64,000 bases of DNA from Parapristionchus giblindavisi. Its lineage: Eukaryota > Nematoda > Chromadorea > Rhabditida > Diplogasteridae. The stretch spans positions 124,001-188,000 of the forward strand of contig CALSFV010000001.1 of assembly GCA_943737045.1 (NCBI GenBank), given 5' to 3'. Within the stretch, counting starts at the first letter, position 1, and each line of letters opens with the position of its first letter. Positions 10,843-20,341 of the stretch are shown here, piece after piece. The translations under genes and the position numbers were made by a program. Below the pieces are notes generated by a model. It saw nothing but the letters and a program-made list of their open reading frames with translations. It was not told where the DNA came from and ran no database searches.

Positions 10843-10950
10843 CACTCATCAAAGCAAACAAGTGATCTATGGATCAATTTGCGCCTTGCATATACGCAGA
10901 GAAAGGGACAGAACAAGGATGACTTGATATTTTATAGGTGCGAAAAGCCT
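10843..10950 (+). promoter_or_regulatory. Conserved 5' flank of gene D
   Basis: Two blocks, TCATCAAAGCAAACAA (about 10847-10862) and TATAGGTGCGAAAAGC (about 10933-10948), recur in the same order before gene E at about 17138-17153 and 17268-17283. The sequence between them has drifted, so the blocks look like retained promoter or leader elements. Confidence 0.45.
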
Positions 10951-10971
10951 CCACCACTCACGAAGGCAATG

Positions 10972-11924
10972 ATGGCTAGGGTTTACTTGCTAGTTCTCAC
11001 TGTTTTCGGTTTTGCCCAGTGGACATTTGCCCTCGATTGCCTCTACAACTTCACTTATTCGGCGGTGCAGTACAGCGTATGTCACCGGATAATCAATATT
11101 TCTCGGATAACATTGTTGTTTTTTCAGCAATCGATGGTAATGAGTGAATCATCGGAAAATGCGGATATGGGACTGCGAACCTGCCAACCGGGCCTGGATT
11201 ATTGCGCTAATTTTGTGAGTCTATCGCTGTTCTTTCAATAAAAATCTAATCAATTATCTTGCGTTTTGGTTGGTTGGCAATGATTATCAGACGTACACTA
11301 TACAGAAGTTCGTTACATTAGCCAAAATACTGTACAGACGGCTCGAGTTTTGTGCGTGCGCGCAAATGCGTCTCGCTTTTCCCCGGAGCGGTACGCATTT
11401 GTGTGTACATAAACTCGTGCGCTATAGAATCTAAAATTAACCTTAAACAGGAGCCCACCTTCATCACCAGTTTCCTCAAATTGGACGCTTCTACAAAGGA
11501 TCCCGACTTCTCCAGCATCTTCATGGATTACAATAACAAAATCGTCGGCAAAGCGTGCATCTCAAAGAATGATGCTATCTTCCTTGGGGTAATTAAAGTA
11601 GACCCTCATCATTTGTCAATTTTTTCCAATACTTTAAAAAACGCTTCCCATAATATAGTAGGACGTCTTTGTAATCAATCAATCGAAAGCATTGATTTTG
11701 ATTTTTTGAGGATTTCCGTGTTGAGCTGCAGTTCTGTTTTTTAAAAATGTTTTCTAATTTTTGTTTCAATATAATTGTTCTTTCAGTCAGTATTCCTGGA
11801 CAACTGCGCAGATACTCCTTCTTGCTACTGTAATAAAGATAAATGTACCGGAAATTTAACAACTGGTACATCTTTTGCATGGATACTGTTCGCACCGATG
11901 CTGACTCTTCTTTCCAGAAGCTAG
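10972..11924 (+). CDS. Ly6-like, probably GPI-anchored cysteine-rich protein (gene D)
   Basis: Four phase-0 exons, 10972-11076, 11128-11214, 11451-11588 and 11787-11924, encode 155 aa. The second of two adjacent ATGs was chosen because gene E starts there; the first would add one Met. A signal peptide (MARVYLLVLTVFGFAQWTFA) is followed by LDCLYN. The protein has eight cysteines, with TCQPGLDYC in the middle and PSCYCNKDKC near the end, a pattern like the closing CC-x-D-x-C of Ly6/three-finger proteins. The last ~17 residues (SFAWILFAPMLTLLSRS) are hydrophobic, as expected of a GPI-attachment signal. This suggests a cell-surface protein, perhaps a ligand-binding or receptor-modulating one. The Ly6 assignment is inferred from cysteine spacing only. 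Two transposable elements sit in its 3' flank. Confidence 0.75.
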
Positions 11925-11963
11925 TAATTCTTCTTCATTTCTCTGTCCATTTATGATATCTCT

Positions 11964-12084
11964 TTAAAGGGAGCGTAACCTCTCTCAATGACCTCTTCAT
12001 TGCACACACTATGTCTCTGTTCTCTAACAACGAGAGAGCGTGGAGCGTAGAAGAAACCGTTGACAAAGGTGTCAGCCCCTTTAA
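11964..12084. mobile_element. TTAA MITE family 1, 3' of gene D
   Basis: 121 bp including both TTAA ends (11964-11967 and 12081-12084). Ends are AGGGAGCG / AGGGGCTG and the body is largely self-complementary. It begins 40 bases after the stop codon; the corresponding flank of gene E lacks it. Confidence 0.7.
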
Positions 12085-12193
12085 GGAATGATAAATATTG
12101 TCTTTGTGACCTACGAGATGGTTGTACAGTTGTTGGAACACCGTTCTGTAAAAGCAACAATTTTTTGGCATTCAGAAATGTAGCATTGATAAC

Positions 12194-12480
12194 TAGGGTT
12201 GGCAATAACGCTCAAGCATTGCGGGCCCGCAATGCTATATAAATCATTGCTGGACCGCAATGACTACTTTATTCCTATCTGGCCACTTTTTGTGATCGGT
12301 CGTTCTTCTGTTCTCTTCATTTTCCTTCGCTCTCTTGTCGCTTGAGAGAACAGAAATCATTGCGGGCCCGCAATGGCATTGCGGGCCCGCAATGATTTTA
12401 CGCGGCATTGCGGGCCCGCAATCACTAGCAATGAAAAGTCAATTCATTGCGGGGACGCAACCCCCGAATAGCCAACTCTA
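12194..12480 (-). mobile_element. hAT-like MITE with GCGGGCCCGC palindromes, copy 2
   Basis: 287 bp, opposite in orientation to the copy at 2993. Ends are TAGGGTTGGC / TAGAGTTGGC, with an exact 8-bp duplication, TTGATAAC, at 12186-12193 and 12481-12488. In the flank of gene E the single copy GCATTGATAAC (about 18952) is the uninterrupted target. Confidence 0.85.
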
Positions 12481-12840
12481 TTGATAACGGTTGAATAAAG
12501 TGTTTTATACATATTCAATATTTCATGTGTGCCATTCAGTTTCTTTTTTTACAAAAATGAATTATCAGTGATGCTCATTTTTTCAATCAGATACCAACAT
12601 AATGCATAGAGCTAACTTTCGTTTTTGAAATAAAAAAGTCTATCAGATTTTAGCAATCGAAATGAGAACAAAATTGCGATATTTACCGACAATAATACAG
12701 CAAGGATTTTTTTTTTAGGAATTTAAAAGTTCCTCTTTGAGGGTCATAATTGGGGCAAACAGATTAGTGGGAAAAAAACATTGCATAAAATATGAAGACG
12801 ATTTAGTAACTTCTGGTTATAAGTGCCACAATCGGGGCAA

Positions 12841-15530
12841 TCATTGCCCATGCAAAAGACATGACAGACATTTGTCTGTCGTACAGTAGCATGGAGATGT
12901 CTGAGTGCAGTTCTCGTGGATTATTGTCTGCAAATATTGCATAATAAAAAATATTTTCAATAAAATGTTATGAATATTATTGAAATATTTTTGAAATCTA
13001 GCTAAAATAAAAAAATATTATATTATCAAAATAAAGTGAAATCTTATCACCTGTTTTTCAAGAATTGGAAAGATATTTTAAAGATGTACAGTTTTAAAAT
13101 AGAACACTACAGATTCAGGTTCGATTTCAGCTGTTGTGACAACTTTGAACCCCACACTTTTGGGAGAGTCGGGCGAAGCATTCGAAAAATGAAACCTAAA
13201 AATGAATGATAAATGAAACCTTAAGGAACACCGCATCGCTATTCGAAATGCAAGCCTTGCCACGTATCATGCCATTGTAAGAATTGAAGAAGGACGCGAA
13301 CTGGGAATCCTTTGTGGACGCGTCCAATTTGAGGAAATCCGTGATGTTTGTCATATCCTGGAAATGATCGAAAATATGAAATCTAGAAAGTAAATTAGCA
13401 TTTTTTTTGTTTTATCGATCTCTTTCATCGATCATTTGCAATAAAGAAAATGTGCTTGAAAAACAGGGTAAAAATGAGTTGTAACCGGTTTGGAGTGAAC
13501 AACTTATTGTTCGCTTGTTCATGTTTATTTTCTGATTTCATTTACTCTGTTTAAATGCATTTATCAACAGTAAACTCTAATGTGGCCACTCAGAAATCTT
13601 GATTCTGGATTTGTTATGAAAAAAACTTACAAAATTAGCACAGTTATCCAATCCGGTCTGACACGTTCGCACTCCGTTGTTGAAATGATCAGAAGTGGCG
13701 CTCACAAAGACTCCTTGCTTAAAGGACACATTTCAGCCTCATTTTACTCTCGCTCTGGCAACGCTCTGTCGCGGAAGAGAGTGATAGAGGATTTTCAGAA
13801 CGGATAGTTACAAATTCAAAAACTCCGAATACCCTGGGAAGTATACTCGGACATTTCAGAAGGTTTATTTCAGTTAAAAGTTTTTAGAGATTATGCATAT
13901 AATTAAGACACCGGCTCAGTAAGATTCGAGGGTTGAGCCACTGACCCAGGACATCGACCTCACCGATTTGACTCAAAAATTTTTTGTGGATACCCCCATG
14001 GCCCCCTATCACAAAATGGGTATTCATTTGGGCTGGGTCCTTGAAACACAGATGTGGCGGGTTCTCCAAATTAGAAAACTCGATTTTCACCAAAAAAAGA
14101 GTGGAGCGATCTAGGTCCAATATTAGTGTGGAATAATTACATATATACCTATGCAACGAAAACTCGCTATTGGACGATCCGGATATCCGATCGCAAACTG
14201 ATTTTTTTGCCTCCTCAAAATATTAATTAAAATTTTAAAACAAAAAAACGGCAGCCTAATTGTTACCCCATGTTATAGAGCAAAAAAATCCGCGTCGAAT
14301 GAGGCAAAAAAAAATAAAAAATCGATCGACCCGCGTTTTGAGATAAATGAACCTGAAGATGTCCCGAAAATATTTTTGTTTTCAAATCCCCTCATGTTTG
14401 TACTCATGTTGAAGAGCTCGTCGAGTAGAACAACTATTATGTTGAACATTTTGTCTGAAACTCATGTACAAGAGAAATACATCAGTTTTATTTATTCTCA
14501 AAGTTTTTCAGTCAATTTAGAGTAAATCGAAAGTAAAACATTTTTTTGTGCACAACGCCTATATTGTAGAACTCAAAAATCCATACTTAATTTGTTGTTC
14601 CACGAATAAAAATTGCCAACCCCTATTCTGAAAAACATAGCCTCTAAAGTGATTATGAAAAAAAAGTTGTCGGATCCTTGCCATGCTTATACACATTTTA
14701 AAGAACTCGTCGAGCACGTTATTCTTCATGTTGGTCATATGCTATGAAAGTCGTTTGTTCTCAAGATACAAGCGATATAAAAGATTTGTATCCAATAAAT
14801 CTTAATTCATGCATCTCTCTTGTACAAGAGTTTCAGACAAAACGTTCAACATGAAAGTTGTTCTACTCGACGAGCTCTTCAATATGAGTACAAACATGAG
14901 GGGGTTTGAAAACAAAAATATTTTCGGGTCATCTTCAGGTTCATTTATCTCAAAACACGGGTCGATCGATTTTTTTTATTTTTTTGCCTCATTCGACGCG
15001 GAATTTTTTGCTCTATAAAATGAGGTAAAAATTTGGCTGCCGTTTTTTTGTTTTAAATTTTTAATTAAGTTTAGAATGTTTTAAAGAGGTAAAAAATCAG
15101 TTTGCGATCGGATATCCGGACCGTCCAATAGCGAGTTTTTGTTGCATAGGCAGATATGTAATTATTCCACACTAATATTGGACCTAGATTCCTTTTTGGT
15201 GTTTTTTTTTCAAATTTCGAGAACCCGCCACATCTGTGTTTCAAGGACCCAGCCCAAATGAACACCCATTTTGTGATAGGGGGCCATGCGGGTATCCACA
15301 AAAATTTTTTGAGCCAAGTCGGTGAGGTCGATGTCCGGCACTATCTGCAATCTCACTGAGCCGGTGTCTTAATTAATTTCAAATAAAAAATAAGAGAATA
15401 AATATGATTGCACACGACCTACGTTGTTGTAAGTCACATCAGTAGCAGTGAAGTCGTAGAGGCATTTAAGAGCGACTGCCGATTGGCTAGCACACGAAAC
15501 AATAGTAACGAGCACAATGTATCCGATCAT
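12841..15530 (-). CDS. Ly6-like paralogue with frameshifted C terminus (gene F)
   Basis: Four phase-0 exons, 15530-15423, 13717-13631, 13357-13220 and 12927-12841, encode 139 aa. The signal peptide ends about SQSAVA before LKCLYD. TCQTGLDNC and SPCYCTTDKC match genes D and E, and exons 2 and 3 have identical lengths (87 and 138). After DKC about 16 bases are missing compared with gene E, so the frame shifts and the protein stops after LSCLLHGQ. The lost frame (SFAWAMIAPIVALITRSY, 12803-12858) is still readable next to it. The product would be secreted but not GPI-anchored, or the gene may be dying. Exon 2 has its acceptor at the edge of a TTAA MITE, and intron 1 (1.7 kb) holds a 1.46-kb fold-back. 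Confidence 0.6.
13719..13800. mobile_element. TTAA MITE family 2, decayed, at gene F splice site
   Basis: TTAAAGGACACA, followed by CTCATTTTACTCTCGCTCTG, resembles family 2. On the minus strand its end reads TCCTTTAAG directly before exon 2 of gene F, so the TTAA supplies the acceptor context. The far end is eroded. Confidence 0.5.
13906..15369. mobile_element. Fold-back element, 1.46 kb, in gene F intron 1
   Basis: Arms of roughly 590 bp face each other and start AGACACCGGCTCAG at both ends. The flanks are TTAA, or TAATTA if read wider; the palindromic site leaves this ambiguous. Blocks such as GATCGATCGACCCGCGTTTT are mirrored. No transposase reading frame was seen. Confidence 0.8.
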
Positions 15531-16594
15531 AGTTGTCTAAACTAGTCCATCATTTAGTGACAACCTCTCCAATGTTTTGTAATTGATAAAGGTTTTTTCT
15601 TATTTTTATTCTACTGTATTGTATATAATAGTTGTATATAATAGTTGCCTGCGTAATAATATAATGCAAATTGTAAATATGCGAAAAAAAAGAGTGAAAA
15701 ACCAAAAAATAATAGTAACTAGTAATAGTAATCGATCAGCTCGCTATCCAACAATAATCCATTGCATGTGTATCTTTGTGTGTCTGCCTCTATCTATATA
15801 GCATGAATTTTGTCCCAGACAAGAACCGTCCCAGACAAACGTGAATTTAACGTGTGTGTGTGTGTGCTCTACTCGTGCTCTATGCTCGATTATTATGGAG
15901 GCAGATAACGATAGGGAAGAACTGATAAAAGATAGATGACTAAGACTATTGCGCTCAAAAGATCATCTTTTTTCTCTTTTTTTTACATTTCAAAGGACCG
16001 AGCTTGTTTGACACTCTCCGATATGACAACGATCTCTCTTAGGCAAAGAAAGTGATAGTGCATTGATTATGAGATCTCTTTTAGTGGTTTTTAAGCACAA
16101 ATTAGAGAGAAAATATGATAGAGTTTCTAAAAAAGAATAGTACTTCCATACAAACACTTTCTCTTCGATAATTTGAGCAGAGCACAAGTGCCTAATAATG
16201 ATGTATATAGGCAACCTTATTGCTCATAAATGTATGTTTATGCATGCATACTATGATAAAACGAGCGATGCGAAGATCAGACGGGTTTGGAGCAGACGAG
16301 GAAAGCGGTAATCGAGAGTCGTGTAGAGTAAATCCATTGATCGAGAATGCATGCGAGATAGTGTTTTAATCGGAGAAAGTCGATCGAAAGCGGATGAGAA
16401 GAGAATATGAAAATTGGCGTGCATTGTCTAAATAGTTCGTTCCAGGCGTAACTGTATCCCGATTTTCTTCTTTTGGCACAGATATGCCATTATTTTACAC
16501 AAAAACACTTTATTCTCCACCATGGCGTCCGAAATGGCAATTGGTGGACGCACCAAAGTAGGTCCTAAGAAGAGATTAGGTCATCCGGGAAGAA
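15531..16594. other. Intergenic between divergent genes F and E
   Basis: No convincing ORF or RNA gene was found. It contains a (TG)n run at about 15854-15867 and AT-rich unique sequence. It should carry the promoter of gene F, but the blocks conserved between D and E were not found on the F side. Confidence 0.5.
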
Positions 16595-16683
16595 TTCGCC
16601 TTGAATTATCACTGGCTTAGCGGAGATCTCCCGCCGGACTTCGTCTACCTTGAATATCGGGATGAACCTTTACCTTTACCTTT
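16595..16683 (+). repeat. SINE-like element, (CCTTTA)n tail
   Basis: TGGCTTAGCGGAGATCTCCC resembles a pol III A box. About 40 bases later comes CTTGAATATCGGG, a weak B box, then two CCTTTA units. The arrangement fits a tRNA-related SINE. The copy at 35270-35357 is the closest match. Confidence 0.5.
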
Positions 16684-16729
16684 GAACTTCCATCGGTTAA
16701 TAAGCGACGCCGCTGATAACGCTCGATCA

Positions 16730-16846
16730 GAGCTCGATTCGATCTAATTTGAAACTCTCCGCTCTGGCCACACTCTCTCGCTTCCTTTGTCTACGAGAGA
16801 GTATTGCCAATGAGACGAGTAAAATTAGCTTGGGGTGTGCCTTTAA
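16730..16846. mobile_element. TTAA MITE family 2
   Basis: GAAACTCTCCGCTCTGGCCA and its inverted counterpart flank an ACTCTCTCGCTT/GCGAGAGAG stem, ending GGGGTGTGCCTTTAA. The left end is eroded. It shares its right TTAA with the next family 1 copy. Confidence 0.65.
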
Positions 16847-16963
16847 AGGGTGCGTTACCTCTATCAATGGTCTCTACATTGTGCACACTATTTCTCTGTT
16901 CTCCAACAACGAGAGAACATTGCGCTTCGAAGAGACCATTGAGAGAGGTTACGCTCCCTTTAT
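16843..16963. mobile_element. TTAA MITE family 1, abutting family 2
   Basis: It begins at the TTAA of 16843-16846 and runs through CTACATTGTGCACACTATTT to CTCCCTTTAT, a decayed right TTAA. It is one of two places in the window where the two families share one TTAA. Confidence 0.65.
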
Positions 16964-17136
16964 CTTCTGCTCTCTCTAAAACACGGCGTTTAGAAAGGTT
17001 TTCGAAAACCCACTGTTGAAAATCTTTGTTTAACTTTCTCTATATGTTGAATAACTCATATATTAGAACATTGAGGCTTACTCATATCATCATTGTTCCT
17101 TTTTTACGTTCATATTATCGAAGGCTCACAAACTAC

Positions 17137-17283
17137 AGTCATCAAAGCAAACAATTATTAGACTGTAGAGAGTGATAGATCCAAAGATCTCGCTGATTTT
17201 GGTCTCTGTACCTAACATAGACGCAGAGATAGTGATAGAATAAGGGTGACTAACTATAAACGTTTTATTGGTGCGAAAAGCTG
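17137..17283 (+). promoter_or_regulatory. Conserved 5' flank of gene E
   Basis: It holds TCATCAAAGCAAACAA and TTGGTGCGAAAAGC in the same order as the gene D flank. The second block ends about 30 bases before the ATG, so it may lie in the 5' UTR. Confidence 0.45.
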
Positions 17284-17311
17284 ACAGCATTCTCTATTCA
17301 AGTTTACAGCG

Positions 17312-18727
17312 ATGGCTGGTGTTGGTATATTCGTTCTCACTATTTTCTGTCTTGTCCAATCGACAGTCGCCATCAAATGCCTCTACAACTTCTCCTATTC
17401 GGATGTTCAGTACAGCGTAGGTTCTAAATTTAAAAAGAATTTTTTTAAATTTACATGAATAAGTACACCATGTTATTCTGAAACTCTGACCAAAGTCCCT
17501 TGCAAACAAATAAAGTGATTATGTTTGGCCAGAGCGGCTTGAATCAAATTAACCTTCACGAAATGTTATGCATAACGGGAATACAATCCGTTATCTGGCT
17601 TCCCGGATACCACTGTTCTTTTTTAGGGACCGGTTATAACGAGTGCCATGTCTTCACATCTCGATCTGGGAGTGCGAACCTGTCAGCCGGGCCTGGACTA
17701 TTGCGCCAATTTTGTGAGTATTGAAGAATAAGCACCATCAATAACAGATTCGTTTACTGCGTTAATATTTAACTTAATTTTAATCTTTCGTCATTTTCGG
17801 AGGAAAATCTTGCCGTCTATCAAAAAATATCTATCAATCATTTTATTTGTCTGGCTATGATTCTCCGACGTACACGATACAGAAGTGCGTTGCATCAGTC
17901 ATAAGACAGTATAGCTCGCTGGTTTTGCGCACGCGTGGCTAATGCAGAAAACTTGAGGGGAATGTAAAACAAAATTTAAATAAAAATTAAATTAATCATA
18001 AACAGGAGCAAACCGCCATCTCTGAGTTCCTCAAATTGGATGCTTCAATAAAGGATCGCGACTTCTCCAACCTCTTCAAGGATTTCAACAACAAAATCGC
18101 CGGAAAAGCATGCATTTCGAAGAGTGATGCGACCTACCTTGGGGTAAACATAATTTTTCATTGCTTGTAGATCCTCAAAATCTTTTTCGTCAATTTCATT
18201 GACTGATTTTTTTCCTCGATCCTTTGAAATATGCAAATGTTCTGTGTAATATAGCCAAATTAAAACAAATCTGTAACATAAGCCAGAGTGCATTAATGTG
18301 GAATACTCTTGATTCATCTATTGTAAATTCGCCCAACCCCGCAGTCTTTCGTAATAGCATCAAAGCTGTGATCTAGATATCGCAGCATTTTCGTCGTTCT
18401 TCATATTTTATTCATTATTTATTATTTACAGAATATCGTTATTTTCTCTTGTTCAAGAATCGATAAATTATTATTATTATTATGTTGACAGAATTTTCCT
18501 GTGATCGTTCTAGCATTAAATATTAATTGTAAGAATAGGGCATGAGATGCTTTTTTTAATGAAATATTGTTATTTTTTTCTTTCAGTCAGCATACCTGGA
18601 CGACTGCACACATGCTCCTTCTTGCTATTGTGAGAAAGATAAATGTACTGGAGATTCGGCAACTGGTATATCTTTTGCGTGGGCATTGATAGCTCCGATC
18701 CTGGCATTTGCTACCAGAAGTTACTAA
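17312..18727 (+). CDS. Ly6-like, probably GPI-anchored cysteine-rich protein (gene E)
   Basis: Four phase-0 exons, 17312-17416, 17627-17713, 18006-18143 and 18587-18727, encode 156 aa. Exon lengths match gene D exactly apart from one extra codon at the end. The signal peptide is MAGVGIFVLTIFCLVQSTVA, followed by IKCLYN. TCQPGLDYC and PSCYCEKDKC carry the family cysteines, and a hydrophobic tail (ISFAWALIAPILAFATRSY) would serve as GPI signal. The conserved region between signal peptide and tail (EFLKLDASIKDRDF...GKACISKSDA) is the best-preserved part of all three paralogues. It is expected on the cell surface. This copy has clean 3' flanks and is the empty-site reference for the insertions beside gene D. 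Confidence 0.78.
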
Positions 18728-18959
18728 TTGTTCTTCGAACCATTGCTTCAATATTACAATTATTGCCACCGCTTTCAATATTTTTTTGTCTTATAATTAT
18801 TGCTACAGCTTTTCCGATATATTTGCATTATTTATTTCATTCAATCTTCTACCGTTTAGCATTTCTCTCTGTAACAATGATAAATATTATTTTTGTGACT
18901 TGTGTTGTTGCTAGAAAACCGTTCTGCAATTGTGAAAAAAAAACAAAGTAGCATTGATA

Positions 18960-19651
18960 ACATTGTATGTCATACGGTTGACAAAAACGTTTTATATTTT
19001 ATCAGCATTTCTTAACGTCTGCGTGATAGCCATTCCGTTCGTTATAACAATAATGAAATATCAATGAAAAGAAAGAAAAATAATAATCAAAATACACCAG
19101 AAATTTAGATAGAACTATGAATTAGTGAAGAAATTTGTACCAGGATTTCTGAATATTGCATGAATTAAAGATCAGCGGAAATATGGATCCATGTCATTTA
19201 TTTATTAAAAAAGTACAATCGTATTTATCCATACTCCACTATCAACCAATTTTTCGTTCAAATCAATCAAAAAATGATTCAATTCAATCATCTGTAAAGT
19301 AATTTATTCTATTATTATATTGTAGCGATTGATTATAAATCACAAAAAATAATGTTAATCGCCACCTCAAATATTGTGCCTGCCGTACTACAACTAGTAG
19401 AGTGCGAATATATATTATATATTTTATATATTTTATCTACATGCACACGCATGCAACGACACATGAAAATGATATGAACAAAAATAAATAGGTGATGATA
19501 TTGACTTCGCTATCTAGAAGAAAGAACTATCTAGAAGAAAGAAATAAGCTCTAAGCGGATATAGTACTTTTGCGGGAAGCGTGATGAGAGTGACGCGTCT
19601 GTGAGCAGAGACGCAGAGGAAGGCGGGAAACTGCCAACATCGCATTCTTCC
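18960..19651. other. Intergenic, AT-rich
   Basis: No gene seen. It is AT-rich with short repeats of ATATTTTATA near 19408-19435 and a duplicated TATCTAGAAGAAAGAA near 19509-19540. Confidence 0.5.
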
Positions 19652-20022
19652 CAGGGATGATTTAATTTTACGACTTTTTTCCTCAAAAAAAAAATTCGTA
19701 AAATTTTCGTAAAATTTCTAAAGTGCGAAATTATAAAAAAATGTTTCAAATTTCATTCGTGGTGAAGAGATCCGCGACTGACCATGATAATATCTTTCTA
19801 CTCTCTTTTGTAAGGGGCGAATGATAAGCAGGAAGTTGCATCTCATGAAAATGTTCCCGACATTTTTTTAAAATTAATCTCATAAATTTCCCTGTTGTTA
19901 TCCATTTTTTGGGTCCTTAAATTTTTCACTTTTCGTAAAATTTTACGTCGTGAAATTTTTACGAAAAATGTCTTAAAAATGTAAAATTCGTGAAATCGTA
20001 AAACGTAAACTGCACATCCCTG
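19652..20022. mobile_element. hAT-like MITE, TTTTACG family, copy 2
   Basis: 371 bp with CAGGGATG at both ends and flanks ATTCTTCC (19644-19651) and ATTATTCC (20023-20030), an 8-bp duplication with one mismatch. The interior is built from TTTTACG/CGTAAAA words like the copy at 2599-2830. Confidence 0.65.
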
Positions 20023-20341
20023 ATTATTCCATTAACGCTTGTGAATAGAAAAGAGAAATCCTTTTCTTCTGTAGTTCGCGTTGATTTCGTGATTTCCCAT
20101 CCGTGATTATTATTGTTATTTTCTCCTTAACTAATTTTTAATCAAATATATATAATATTGAATTAATTTTTTTCTTTCAATATGTAGGTACTAGTTTGGT
20201 TGTGAATATTTTTTTATTATTCGTAATCACTTAAAATTTGTGGCATAATGTATCAATTTTCAAAAAGATATTCTAGTGAGCCATATTTTCCAAATAAATT
20301 AAAGCTAATACTTTTACACTGAATTTATAATATTTTTTAGA

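Noticed and set aside
13884..15301. ORFs of 60-90 aa within the gene F intron
   Set aside because: They lie in the mirrored arms of the fold-back and mirror each other, with no transposase motifs.
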